Assembly (NCBI GenBank): GCA_029268285.1
Contig: JAJUGG010000005.1
Span: forward strand, 1-32,598
Direction of reading: 5' to 3'
DNA length: 32,598 nt
Source of the DNA: Ectothiorhodospiraceae bacterium
Lineage (GTDB): Bacteria > Pseudomonadota > Gammaproteobacteria > Nitrococcales > AK92
Numbering within the stretch: position 1 is the first letter of the stretch; each line of letters starts with the position of its first letter. A program made the position numbers and the translations under genes. Below the pieces are notes generated by a model that saw nothing but the letters and a program-made list of their open reading frames with translations, ran no database searches and was not told where the DNA came from. Shown here in pieces: positions 16,810 to 25,237 of this stretch.

Positions 16810-17253
16810 TTAGGCTTCGCGAACCTGCTCGGCGATATTCTCCAGCGCGGCTTCGTCGTCTTCGCCAGCGGCTGCCGGGGCAATGCGCGCGACCGGCTGC
16901 TGGTCTTTGACATGGCTCTCGCCCACGAACTGTCCGCCGGACTCGATGATGAACTCGTTGCTCACCACTTCACCGAAGACCTTGCCGTTGCTGACGATCT
17001 CCAGGCGCTCGCAGTCCAGTCGGCCGTTGATATAACCGCTGACGACGATGTGCTGCGCCCGCAGCGTGCCCTCGAAGCTGCCGCTCTCGCCGACCGAGAC
17101 GTCGGCGCTGGATTCGATGCTGCCTTCGACGTTGCCGTCGATGTGCAGCGGTGCTTCCAGCGTCAATTCTCCGCGGATTCGACTGCCCGCAGCGATAATC
17201 GTCGTTCCTGCGGTGCCAGTTTTTGTCTTATTGCCTTTACTAATGAATCCCAT
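16810..17253 (-). CDS. Bactofilin
   Basis: A 147-residue bactofilin. A short basic N-terminal tail (MGFISKGNKTKTG) precedes the core beta-helix of about 90 residues, with repeating hydrophobic-glycine rungs such as IIAAGSRIRGEL, LHIDGNVEGSI, VSVGESGSFEGTL, IVVSGYINGRL and LEIVSNGKVFGEV; an acidic helical tail follows. Bactofilins polymerise without nucleotide and act as membrane-associated scaffolds in shape, stalk or chemosensory positioning. The gene begins inside the M23 peptidase gene with a 91-nt overlap and its own purine-rich ribosome binding site (AGGGAGGGACGGGTGCA), so expression is tied to that of the peptidase. Confidence 0.93.
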   Translation of the reverse strand: MGFISKGNKTKTGTAGTTIIAAGSRIRGELTLEAPLHIDGNVEGSIESSADVSVGESGSFEGTLRAQHIVVSGYINGRLDCERLEIVSNGKVFGEVVSNEFIIESGGQFVGESHVKDQQPVARIAPAAAGEDDEAALENIAEQVREA

Positions 17254-18110
17254 TGCACCCGTCCCTCCCTCTCGAATAAGGAATCGTAGTTATCGAGGCT
17301 CCACTCCATGAAGGCTACTGGGTCGAGCCGACGCTGGATATAGCGGACCTCATAGTGAAGGTGTGGCCCGCTGCTCAAGCCGGTACTGCCGCTGCGCGCG
17401 ATCATGTCGCCTTTGCGCACGAAGTCACCGGCCTTGACTGTGAAGTCCTGCAGATGGCCGTAGAAACTGTTGAACCCGTAGGGGTGGTGGAGGATGACGA
17501 GGTTGCCGAGGCCGCTGCTCTTGTGGTAGCCGGCCCATTCCACGACGCCGTCGGCGGTGGCGTATACCGGCGTGCCATGGGGGGCGCGCAAGTCTACGCC
17601 GGCGTGGAAGGCGCGCTCGCCTTTGACCGGATGCGTGCGGTAACCAAATTGGCTGGTAACGCCCTTGTACTCCACCGGATAGCCGCTGGGAATGCTCTGC
17701 AGTATGGAAACCTTCTCCAGCGCAGTCAGGCTCGCGGTGTCGAGGCGCGCGTGGATGTCCTGTTCGGGAGCGGGCTCTAGCCCGATCATCACTTCGAGTG
17801 TGCCGAGTTCGTCGCTAACCAGCGCGAGCTCATGCTCCTTTTTGGCGATGGCTGCCTGCAGCTCGGCATGCTCCTGAAGCAGTAACGCGTACTCGCCCTG
17901 CGTCAGATTACGGCGCAGCTGCAAATCGACCAGCTCGCTCTGAACCGTATCGAGCTTGGCGCTCAGCCAATAGATGACCAGCACGCCGGTAAGCAGCGTC
18001 CCCAGTAGTGCGAGCGCCACCCCAAGCGCGTAAGTCTTGGCTACTTGCGTCAGCGAATAATGACGTGCGCCGCGAAAATCCGTGATTGTTATTACGAAAC
18101 GGTTCCGCAC
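17163..18110 (-). CDS. M23-family peptidoglycan endopeptidase
   Basis: A 315-residue, membrane-anchored M23 metallopeptidase. One helix at about residues 28-50 (LGVALALLGTLLTGVLVIYWL) and a coiled coil at about 52-105 precede the catalytic domain. The zinc ligands are visible: H169 and D173 in FHAGVDLRAPHG, and H250/H252 in GPHLHYEVR, with GFNSFYGHLQ between. It should cut peptide cross-links of peptidoglycan in the periplasm. The start is GTG at 18110, preceded by AGGAATAAACCG. The last 30 codons are shared with bactofilin in another frame. The pairing resembles the H. pylori Csd1/CcmA shape module, an inference from known biology. Confidence 0.92.
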   Translation of the reverse strand: MRNRFVITITDFRGARHYSLTQVAKTYALGVALALLGTLLTGVLVIYWLSAKLDTVQSELVDLQLRRNLTQGEYALLLQEHAELQAAIAKKEHELALVSDELGTLEVMIGLEPAPEQDIHARLDTASLTALEKVSILQSIPSGYPVEYKGVTSQFGYRTHPVKGERAFHAGVDLRAPHGTPVYATADGVVEWAGYHKSSGLGNLVILHHPYGFNSFYGHLQDFTVKAGDFVRKGDMIARSGSTGLSSGPHLHYEVRYIQRRLDPVAFMEWSLDNYDSLFEREGRVQWDSLVKAIRQKLAPQERRLSLRAVESAEN

Positions 18111-18319
18111 CGGTTTATTCCTGTTGTTGGCCGGCCATCGTTCGGCGTTCCAGCTGCACCGGCTGTTCGAGCAGGCCCTCCCAGCTTGCCATGCTCGTGG
18201 TTTGAGAACTGTGCACGATCCGCAAAAACAGTCGATCGGACCGTACTTTATTTAAAACTGCCTGAAATGCCCTCGGCCTGCTGCGCAAGCGCGGCCTGAG
18301 CCGCTACTCGCTGCCGCCA

Positions 18320-20212
18320 TCAGGCTTGGCGCATCGACTCTAATTCGTCCCAGCGCTGGAAAGCTTCCTCCAGGTCTTGCTCTAGCTCCGTCAAGCGCTT
18401 CCCGGCGTTCTGTACCGCCTCCGGATCTTTCCGATAGAGCTCCGGGTCGGACAACGCCGCTTGTACTTCGGCCAGCTCCGTCTCCAGCGCTTCGATGCGC
18501 TCGGGCAGGGCCTCTAGCTCCCGCTGATCCTTGTAGCTCAATTTGCGCGAGCCGCTCGCCTTGGGTTTGGTTTTCGGCTCGGCGGGCGTTTTCTTTACTG
18601 GGCTTGCAGGCTTCGGCGCCGACGGCCGCTGCCGCAGATAATCGTCATAGCCGCCGACGTATTCGTTGACTTCACCGGGCGCGTCGAACGCCAGCGTGCC
18701 CGTCACCACGTTGTTCAGGAACGCCCGGTCGTGGCTGACGAGAAGCACGGTGCCGGTGTAGTCCACCAGCAGCGACTCCAGGAGCTCCAGCGTTTCGACA
18801 TCGAGATCGTTGGTCGGCTCGTCGAGAACCAGTACGTTAGCCGGCTTGGTGAACAGCTTGGCCAGCAGCAGCCGCGCGCGCTCACCGCCGGACAGCGCTT
18901 TGGCAGGCGCGCGAGCGCGCTCCGGCGGGAACAGAAAGTCCTGCAGGTACGACATCACGTGCCGCGCTTGCCCGTTGACGGTAACCTTGTCGCTGCCCTC
19001 GGCGACGTTATCGAACACGCTCGCCTCGTCGTCGATGTCGCTACGCATCTGGTCGAAGTAGGCGACTTCGAGACGCGTACCTAGTCTTATTGTTCCTGTC
19101 GTGGGGGCAAGTTGCCCCAGCAGCAAGCGCAGCAGCGTGGTCTTGCCGGCGCCGTTAGGACCGATGATGCCGACCTTGTCGCCGCGCAGAATGGTTGTGC
19201 TGAGCTCGCGAATGATGGTGCGGTCGCCGTACCGGTAACCGAGTCGGTCCGCTTCCACCACCAGCTTACCGGAGCGTTCGGCCACGTTCCCGCTCAAGCG
19301 GGCGGCACCCTGCTGCTCGCGGCGAGCTCGGCGTTCTTCGCGCATGGCCTGTAGGGCGCGCACACGGCCTTCGTTGCGGGTGCGCCGCGCTTTGATGCCT
19401 TGCCGAATCCAGACTTCTTCCTGTGCCAGCCTGCGGTCGAACTCGGCGTTTTGGGCCTCTTCGACCTCCAGTTCGTGCTGCTTGCGCGCCTGGTAGGCGG
19501 CGTAATCGCCGGGATAGCTCCGCAGCACGCCGCGGTCCAGTTCCACGATGCGGGTGGCCAAGCGCTGCAGGAACATACGGTCGTGGGTGATGAACAACAG
19601 GGCGCCGCCAAAGCCCTTGAGGAAGGCTTCGAGCCAGTCGATGGTTTCGATGTCGAGATGGTTGGTCGGCTCATCCAGCAGCAGCAGGTCGGGTTCCGTG
19701 ACTAGACTGCGGCTGAGCAGCACCCGGCGTTTCTGCCCACCGGAAAGCGCGGAGAAATCGGCATCGGCATCGAGTTCAAGGCGCGACAGCGCGGTTTCGA
19801 CGCGCGTCCGCAAGGACCAGCCGCCTTCGGCCTCCAATCGGTGCTGAATGTCCTCGAGGCGCTTGAGCCGTGCCGGATCGGGCGCATGAGCCAGGGCGAG
19901 GCTGATCTCATGGTATTCGCGCAGCAGCGTGCCCAGCTCGCCCAGCCCGTCGGCGACCACATCGAACACGCGCCCTTCGGTCGTCTTCGGAACCTCTTGG
20001 GTCAGGCGCGCGACCCGCAGGCCAGGCGCGCGCTGAATTTGGCCGGCATCCGGCGCCAGCTCGCCGTCGATGAGCTTCAGCAGGGTGGACTTACCGGCAC
20101 CGTTACGGCCGACCAGCGCAACTCGCTCGCCGCGTTCGATGACGAAGTCGACCGAGTCGAGCAGCGTAGGGCCGCCGAGGCTAAGATGGATTCCGGTAAG
20201 TTGTAGCAGCAT
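18320..20212 (-). CDS. uup: ABC-F family ATPase Uup
   Basis: A 630-residue soluble protein with two ABC domains and no membrane segment. Walker A motifs are GRNGAGKS at 35-42 and GPNGAGKT near 350-358; signatures are LSGGQKRRVLLSR and LSGGERARLLLAK; both have LLLDEPTNHLD / LVLDEPTNDLD. The inter-domain linker has WIRQGIKARRTRNEGRVRALQAMR, which distinguishes Uup from EttA and YheS. A Lys/Pro-rich link leads to a C-terminal coiled coil (about 555-630) that binds DNA in E. coli Uup. Known links are to ribosome function, and to transposon excision and branched-DNA repair. Transcription is probably from the 271-bp spacer upstream. Confidence 0.93.
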   Translation of the reverse strand: MLLQLTGIHLSLGGPTLLDSVDFVIERGERVALVGRNGAGKSTLLKLIDGELAPDAGQIQRAPGLRVARLTQEVPKTTEGRVFDVVADGLGELGTLLREYHEISLALAHAPDPARLKRLEDIQHRLEAEGGWSLRTRVETALSRLELDADADFSALSGGQKRRVLLSRSLVTEPDLLLLDEPTNHLDIETIDWLEAFLKGFGGALLFITHDRMFLQRLATRIVELDRGVLRSYPGDYAAYQARKQHELEVEEAQNAEFDRRLAQEEVWIRQGIKARRTRNEGRVRALQAMREERRARREQQGAARLSGNVAERSGKLVVEADRLGYRYGDRTIIRELSTTILRGDKVGIIGPNGAGKTTLLRLLLGQLAPTTGTIRLGTRLEVAYFDQMRSDIDDEASVFDNVAEGSDKVTVNGQARHVMSYLQDFLFPPERARAPAKALSGGERARLLLAKLFTKPANVLVLDEPTNDLDVETLELLESLLVDYTGTVLLVSHDRAFLNNVVTGTLAFDAPGEVNEYVGGYDDYLRQRPSAPKPASPVKKTPAEPKTKPKASGSRKLSYKDQRELEALPERIEALETELAEVQAALSDPELYRKDPEAVQNAGKRLTELEQDLEEAFQRWDELESMRQA

Positions 20213-20438
20213 GTATTCGCTCGTGCGCGGAGGCCCTGGGTACGAATCTGGAGAGCGACGAGAATAACCGTCATGTTAAGAGCCTATCCGAATGCCCCGG
20301 ATTCTGCAGTGGTTTTGGGCTAACGTCTGTTCACCCTACGGCCGCTACATAAGAAATCGGCGCCATGCCGGACAGGCTGGGGGCGACTTTACTAAGTTTT
20401 TACTGATGAACGCCAGACCGGGGGCGGGGGAAATAGAA

Positions 20439-20461
20439 AAGCCCCGCGTGGAGCGGGGCTT
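20439..20461 (-). terminator. Rho-independent terminator of the RRM gene
   Basis: On the minus strand AAGCCCCGC and GCGGGGCTT form a perfect 9-bp stem with a 5-nt loop, followed by TTCTATTT (TTTTCTATTT including the arm end). It lies 22 nt after the stop of the RNA-binding protein gene and so sets it off from uup. Confidence 0.82.
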
Positions 20462-20483
20462 CAGATCGCATCAGGACGAACGG

Positions 20484-20750
20484 TCAAGCGTAGCGTGGTG
20501 CGCGCGGGGTACGCGGCTGAGCCTCGTTGATGCGGAGCGTGCGACCGCCAAGATCCTTGCCATTCAGCGCCTGAATCGCGGAGTCGGCATCGGCATCGTT
20601 CATTTCAACGAAGCCAAAGCCGCGCGGGCGTCCGGTTTCCCGATCGGAAATGAGCTTCACGGAGCCCACTTCACCGTAAGCCGCGAACAGGTCTCGAACC
20701 TCCTCTTCCGTGGAGGAAAAGGGGAGGTTTCCGACATAGATAGACTTCAT
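20484..20750 (-). CDS. Small RRM RNA-binding protein
   Basis: An 88-residue single RNA recognition motif. RNP2 is IYVGNL (residues 4-9) and RNP1 is RGFGFVEM (about 43-50), with aromatic residues at the RNA-stacking positions. After the domain only a short Arg/Pro tail (QPRTPRAPRYA) remains. Such proteins in gammaproteobacteria and cyanobacteria are often cold-induced and act as RNA chaperones, but targets are unknown. The gene stands alone with its own terminator, and has up to 300 bp of leader or promoter region before it, including a GGCCC/GGGCC hairpin in the presumptive leader 24-37 nt before the ATG. Confidence 0.93.
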   Translation of the reverse strand: MKSIYVGNLPFSSTEEEVRDLFAAYGEVGSVKLISDRETGRPRGFGFVEMNDADADSAIQALNGKDLGGRTLRINEAQPRTPRAPRYA

Positions 20751-21052
20751 AAGCCGTAATCACTCTATAAACAGGCCCAGCCGGGCCGAAACATTCCAAC
20801 GCGCCAGCGGCGCTACACGTGGCCGAGACCGTCGATGCACCTGCCGGTACCATCCCGACGCGTCACAACCAGCATCGAGCATACGTCGCTCACCGGTGGA
20901 AGTACATATAAGACCCGGTAGACATGCTAGGCGTTCTCCCGAGGTCCGGGACTTGAATGTGATCTGCATCGAGCCGCGAGCTCGAGCCTGTGTCAGACTT
21001 GAGGAAACAGAAGCATTAAGCGCGCTCACCGGGCGCGCAAGGAGAGCGGAGC
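20751..21052. promoter_or_regulatory. Divergent control region between the RRM gene and srkA
   Basis: The 302-bp region holds no gene I can support. It must contain the promoters for both flanking genes. Visible elements are GGCCC-AGCC-GGGCC (20774-20787), which would be a leader hairpin of the RRM mRNA, and GCGCGC-(7 nt)-GCGCGC (21020-21038), which directly adjoins the AAGGAG ribosome binding site of srkA. No convincing -35/-10 pair was found on either strand. Confidence 0.45.
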
Positions 21053-22033
21053 ATGTCTGAGCCGCAAGATTTCGAAGCCTTGCAGCCGGAGCTGATACTT
21101 GACGCCGTAGATAGCTTGGGGCTGCGCAGCGACGGGCGCTTCAGTGCCTTGAACAGCTACGAGAATCGCGTCTATCAGGTCGGGCTGGAGGATGGGGCGC
21201 CGATCGTGGCTAAATTCTACCGCCCCTTGCGCTGGAGCGATGAGGCGATACTAGAGGAGCACGCCTTTTCGTTGGCGTTGGCCGAGCGCGAGATACCGGT
21301 GGTGCCGCCCAGCGTGTACGGCAGCGAGACGCTACATCGTTTCCAAGGCTACCGCTTTGCCTTGTTCGCGCGTCGCGGCGGCCGTGCGCCTGAGCTCGAC
21401 GACCCCGATCAGCGACTGTGGCTCGGCCGATTTCTGGGTCGTATCCACGCGCTTGGCGCCACCGCCGACTATAAGGTCCGGCCAGCCATCGACATCGAGC
21501 GGCTGGCCGTGGAGCCGTCGCATTACCTGCTGACCGAGGGCTGGATTCCTGCGCATCTGGAAGAGGCCTATCGCAGCCTGGTCGAGGACCTGCTGCTGCG
21601 CATCCGGGCCCGCTTTGCCGAGGCCGGCGACTACCTCGCCATTCGCCTGCACGGGGACTGCCACGTCGGTAATATTCTGTGGACCGACGCCGGGCCGCAT
21701 TTTGTCGATCTCGACGACAGCATCATGGGGCCGGCGGTGCAGGATCTGTGGATGCTGCTCTCGGGTGATCGTGCCGAGCAGGCGCTGCAGCTTTCGGACA
21801 TTCTCGAGGGCTACGAGGAGTTTCATGACTTTTCGCGCCGCGAGTTGCACCTGATCGAGGCCCTGCGCACCCTGCGCATGATTCACTACGCCGCCTGGCT
21901 GGCGCGGCGCTGGACGGATCCGGCTTTCCCGCAGGCGTTTCCCTGGTTCGACAGCACCCGCTATTGGGAAGATCATGTGCTGTCCTTGCGCGAGCAGGCG
22001 GCGCTGCTGGATGAGCCGCCGTTGATGGTTTAG
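21053..22033 (+). CDS. srkA: Stress response kinase A (YihE-type)
   Basis: A 326-residue protein kinase with the aminoglycoside-phosphotransferase fold, matching E. coli SrkA/YihE in length and motifs. NSYENRVYQVGLEDG and IVAKFYRP (nucleotide-binding Lys) lie near the N-terminus; the catalytic loop HGDCHVGNILW starts at H200, with D202 as base; the metal-binding segment is FVDLDDS (219-222). In E. coli it is a Cpx-controlled Ser/Thr kinase that counters stress-induced death. AAGGAGAG precedes the ATG, immediately after a possible leader hairpin. It is followed by the YgjP-like gene after 6 nt, so the two are likely one operon. Confidence 0.93.
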   Translation: MSEPQDFEALQPELILDAVDSLGLRSDGRFSALNSYENRVYQVGLEDGAPIVAKFYRPLRWSDEAILEEHAFSLALAEREIPVVPPSVYGSETLHRFQGYRFALFARRGGRAPELDDPDQRLWLGRFLGRIHALGATADYKVRPAIDIERLAVEPSHYLLTEGWIPAHLEEAYRSLVEDLLLRIRARFAEAGDYLAIRLHGDCHVGNILWTDAGPHFVDLDDSIMGPAVQDLWMLLSGDRAEQALQLSDILEGYEEFHDFSRRELHLIEALRTLRMIHYAAWLARRWTDPAFPQAFPWFDSTRYWEDHVLSLREQAALLDEPPLMV

Positions 22034-22039
22034 TTCCGC

Positions 22040-22780
22040 ATGGCGGTCAAACAGTTATTCATCGAAACGGGCGTATTCGAGTTCGAAGGCGAGCGCTTGC
22101 CGTACCGCCTCAGCTATAGCCGTCGCCGAACCCTGGCTATACACGTGTTTGCCGACGGGCGCATCGAGCTGCGCGTGCCGCTCGGTTGTACGCGCGCCCA
22201 GGCCGAAGCGTTCCTGCGCGAACGCGGCGATTGGGTACGGCGCAAGCAACGCGAGCTGTCCCAGCGCCCCCCGCCGCCGCTGCCGGAGTATGCGGAAGGT
22301 AGCCTGCAGCCTTATTTAGGCAGGCACTATGCTTTACGGCTGGAGCGGCGTCGGCCGGAACGGGTCGACCTGCGCGGCGATCTGCTATGGGTGCGGAGCG
22401 AGGCCGAGCGCGTCGAACCCTTGCTGCGGCGGTGGTATCGGCGCTGTGCGGGCGTTGTTTTCCAGGCGCGCTTGCGCGCGTGCTATGAGCAAGCCGCGCT
22501 GCCCGATGTGCCTTTTCCCGAGCTGGGAATTCGCGTAATGCGCAGCCGCTGGGGAAGCTGCTCGAGTCGCGGGCGGGTGAACCTCAACCTGGAGCTGATC
22601 AAGTATCCGATCGAACTCATCGATTACGTGATCGTGCACGAGCTGTGTCATTTTCTGGAATTCAACCACAGCCCGCGCTTTTACGCCCACATGGAGCGCC
22701 TGATGCCGGACTGGCCCCAGCGGCGTAGGCGGCTCAACGAATTATCAAAAGAAATCGCGCCGTTTCCAGCGCGATCTTAG
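22040..22780 (+). CDS. YgjP-like (DUF45) zinc metalloprotein
   Basis: A 246-residue protein of the YgjP/SprT-like metallopeptidase group. The zincin motif HELCH lies at 200-204 with the third ligand His about six residues on (FNHSPRF), preceded by MRSRWGSCSSRGRVNLN, a highly conserved family block. The N-terminal third has the YRLSYSRRRTLAIHV beta segment. Some members were reported to act as UTP pyrophosphatases, others are called peptidases; I cannot choose. It follows srkA by 6 nt. Its TAG stop overlaps the stop codon of the small gene on the other strand. Confidence 0.9.
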   Translation: MAVKQLFIETGVFEFEGERLPYRLSYSRRRTLAIHVFADGRIELRVPLGCTRAQAEAFLRERGDWVRRKQRELSQRPPPPLPEYAEGSLQPYLGRHYALRLERRRPERVDLRGDLLWVRSEAERVEPLLRRWYRRCAGVVFQARLRACYEQAALPDVPFPELGIRVMRSRWGSCSSRGRVNLNLELIKYPIELIDYVIVHELCHFLEFNHSPRFYAHMERLMPDWPQRRRRLNELSKEIAPFPARS

Positions 22781-22926
22781 TTGGCAACGCTACTGCCTTC
22801 GACCCTGGCGGTGTCGATGCTGACTTCGCCTCGGGCCGGCGTGGAATTGTGGCTGTTGTCCACATACCAGAAGGTCAGGACGCCGAGCAGAGTAAAGACG
22901 ATGAGTGTGGAGCGAGCTAAATCCAT
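22777..22926 (-). CDS. 49-aa single-TM protein
   Basis: From the ATG at 22926 the gene encodes 49 residues: MDLARS, a membrane helix at about 7-23 (TLIVFTLLGVLTFWYV), then a short polar tail with DNSHNSTPARGEVSIDTARVEGSS. GGGAGG 5 nt before the ATG supports translation; an in-frame start 78 nt further upstream gives an unlikely N-terminus. No family is recognised. The stop TAA shares bases with the stop TAG of the convergent metalloprotein gene (TTAG at 22777-22780). It is likely exported to the inner membrane; function unknown. Confidence 0.62.
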   Translation of the reverse strand: MDLARSTLIVFTLLGVLTFWYVDNSHNSTPARGEVSIDTARVEGSSVAN

Positions 22927-23088
22927 CGCGCCTCCCGGTAGCTGATCGAACGCGACGCGCTGCGGAAAGATAGTGTGAAGCGTATCACAATTCAAGCGCG
23001 TCATCCCCGGGTTCTACCTGGGGATGAGGAAGAGCAAGCACAACAAGCGGCGTTGTCCGTCGAGAGCGGCAGGCGGCGGCGCTAAAGC

Positions 23089-23115
23089 AAGAGCCCCGCT
23101 GGACGGGGCTCTTTT
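23089..23115. terminator. Terminator hairpin after typA
   Basis: AAGAGCCCCG (23089-23098) pairs with CGGGGCTCTT (23104-23113) around a 5-nt loop. It lies 14 nt beyond the typA stop. On the minus strand it is followed by GCTTT; on the plus strand a TTTT tract overlaps the arm end, so it could stop transcripts from either side. Confidence 0.75.
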
Positions 23116-23126
23116 GCTCGCGGTAC

Positions 23127-24944
23127 TTAGCTGGCAGCGCGGGTGCCGCGTTTGCGCTCGTGCTCCTTGAGGAGCTTCTTGCGCAGGCGGATGTTGTTGG
23201 GGGTTACTTCCACCAGCTCGTCGTCGTCGATGAACTCCAGCGCCTGCTCCAGCGAGAGCTGGATGGGCGGCGTCAGGATGATGTTCTCGTCGCTGCCGGC
23301 AGCACGGATGTTGGTCAACTGCTTGGCCTTCATCGGGTTGACCACGAGGTCGTTGTCCCGCGAGTGGATGCCGATGATCATGCCTTCATAGACCTCGGTG
23401 CCGTGCTCGATGAACATGCGGCCGCGCTCCTGCAGGTTGAACAGCGCGTAGGCGAGCGCCTTGCCGGGGCCGTTGGCGATCATGACGCCGTTCTGGCGCT
23501 GACCGTACTGGCCGCTCTTGACCGGGCCGTAGTGGTCGAACACGTGGTACATCAGGCCGGTGCCCGAGGTTGCCGTCATGAACTCTGTGCGGAAGCCGAT
23601 CAAGCCGCGCGAGGGGATGATGAAATCCAGGCGCACGCGGCCTTTGCCGTCCGGCACCATGTCCGTCAGCTCGCCACCGCGCATGCCGAGCTTCTCCATG
23701 ACGCCGCCCTGGTCTTCTTCCTCGACGTCGATAGTGAGCTGCTCGTAAGGCTCTTGGCGCACGCCGTCGATCTCGCGCACGATCACCTCGGGGCGCGAAA
23801 CACCGAGTTCATAGCCTTCGCGGCGCATGTTCTCGATCAGGATGGAGAGGTGCAGTTCGCCGCGGCCGGAGACGCGGAACTTGTCCGGGTCTTCGGTTTC
23901 TTCGACGCGCAAGGCGACGTTGTGCACCAGCTCACGCTCGAGGCGCTCGCGGATCTGGCGCGAGGTCACGTACTTGCCGTCGCGGCCGGCCATGGGCGAG
24001 GTGTTGACCTGGAAGGTCATGCTCACGGTCGGTTCGTCCACGGTCAGCGGCGGCAGTGCTTCCGGCTGCGCGGGATCGGTCAGAGTGTCGGAGATGTTCA
24101 GCTCGTCAATGCCGGTAAAGGCGATGATGTCGCCGGCGCTGGCTTCCGGAACCTCGACCCGTTCGAGGCCGAGAAAGCCGAGAATTTGCAGTACGCGCCC
24201 GGAGCGCTTGTTGCCTGCGCGGTCGATCACCGTGACCTGCGTGTTGCTCTTGATCTTGCCCCGCTTGACGCGGCCAGTGCCGATAACGCCGACGTAAGAG
24301 CTGTAATCGAGCGAGCTCACCTGCAGCTGGAAAGGGCCGTCGAGGTCGACGTCGGGCGGCGGAACCTTGTCCACGATAGTCTGGAACAGCGGCGTCATGT
24401 CCCCTTCGCGCACTTCTTCGTCCAGTCCCGCGTAACCCTGTAGGCCCGATGCGTAGACGACCGGGAAATCGAGCTGCTCGTCGCTTGCCCCGAGGCGGTC
24501 GAAGAGATCGAAGGTCTGATCAAGGACCCAGTCGGGACGCGCGCCCGGGCGGTCGATCTTGTTGATGACCACGATGGGCTTGAGGCCTTGCGCCAGCGCT
24601 TTCTGCGTGACGAAGCGGGTCTGCGGCATGGGCCCGTCGACGGCGTCGACCAATAGCAGCACCGAGTCCACCATCGACATGACGCGCTCCACCTCGCCGC
24701 CGAAATCGGCGTGGCCGGGGGTGTCGACGATGTTGATGCGGTAGCCGTTCCACTCCACGCCGGTGTTCTTGGCGAGAATAGTGATGCCGCGCTCTTTTTC
24801 GATGTCGTTGGAGTCCATGACGCGCTCGCCGAGATTGGCGCGGGCGTCAAGGGTGCCGGATTGGCGCAGCAGACTGTCGACCAGGGTCGTCTTGCCATGG
24901 TCGACGTGAGCGATGATGGCGATATTGCGAAGCTTTTCGATCAC
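23127..24944 (-). CDS. typA: Ribosome-associated GTPase TypA/BipA
   Basis: A 605-residue translational GTPase. G1 is [10 protein letters not shown] near residue 12, G2/switch I contains [13 protein letters not shown]3 is [15 protein letters not shown] and G4 NKIDR; the domain order of EF-G-like beta barrel, alpha/beta domains and the BipA-specific C-terminal domain ([26 protein letters not shown]) is complete. TypA binds the ribosome and assists 50S assembly and growth in stress or cold. The start is GTG at 24944 ([17 protein letters not shown]), in agreement with the family; the ribosome binding site is weak. A terminator hairpin follows. Confidence 0.97.
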   Translation of the reverse strand: MIEKLRNIAIIAHVDHGKTTLVDSLLRQSGTLDARANLGERVMDSNDIEKERGITILAKNTGVEWNGYRINIVDTPGHADFGGEVERVMSMVDSVLLLVDAVDGPMPQTRFVTQKALAQGLKPIVVINKIDRPGARPDWVLDQTFDLFDRLGASDEQLDFPVVYASGLQGYAGLDEEVREGDMTPLFQTIVDKVPPPDVDLDGPFQLQVSSLDYSSYVGVIGTGRVKRGKIKSNTQVTVIDRAGNKRSGRVLQILGFLGLERVEVPEASAGDIIAFTGIDELNISDTLTDPAQPEALPPLTVDEPTVSMTFQVNTSPMAGRDGKYVTSRQIRERLERELVHNVALRVEETEDPDKFRVSGRGELHLSILIENMRREGYELGVSRPEVIVREIDGVRQEPYEQLTIDVEEEDQGGVMEKLGMRGGELTDMVPDGKGRVRLDFIIPSRGLIGFRTEFMTATSGTGLMYHVFDHYGPVKSGQYGQRQNGVMIANGPGKALAYALFNLQERGRMFIEHGTEVYEGMIIGIHSRDNDLVVNPMKAKQLTNIRAAGSDENIILTPPIQLSLEQALEFIDDDELVEVTPNNIRLRKKLLKEHERKRGTRAAS

Positions 24945-25237
24945 AGGGGATACCGGAATTCGTTGATGGGGCGAGACAAATCAGGGTCTCGGCGTGGCGA
25001 ACTATACGCGAGCACACGCAACATTGCGAGAAGTCGCCCACGGTTACTGGACCTGCGCTTTGATCGACTGCGGCGGGAATAGTTCCACGCCCCCCCTGAG
25101 AGGCACCTGTCAATTTTAAGTAGCGGAAAGTGACAAGCCGCGGAAGACGCGGATGGGCACGCTAGGGCGGTGCCTCGGCCCTTCCGTGCCCCCCGCGGCG
25201 AGCGAGTCGCTTTGTGGTGTTGCCGAGTGCCGGGCGG
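24945..25237. other. Spacer upstream of typA
   Basis: The 293-bp stretch between typA and the hydrolase gene shows no supported gene. The typA promoter should be here; TATAGT on the minus strand near 24998-25003 could be a -10 but has no good -35. Overlapping short inverted repeats at 25155-25191 (GGGCAC with either of two GTGCC copies) could fold downstream of the hydrolase gene, without a T tract. Confidence 0.35.

Noticed and set aside
18111-18319. tRNA or small RNA in the spacer between uup and the M23 gene
   Set aside because: No cloverleaf, T-loop sequence or terminator-like hairpin with T run was found.
23160-24443. A 427-codon open frame on the plus strand opposite typA
   Set aside because: Same effect: a GC-rich gene leaves the antisense frame open. 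TypA is conserved throughout.
25155-25191. Alternative stem-loops resembling a riboswitch
   Set aside because: The repeats are 5-6 bp, GC-rich and lie past the end of the hydrolase gene rather than in a leader; no known aptamer pattern.
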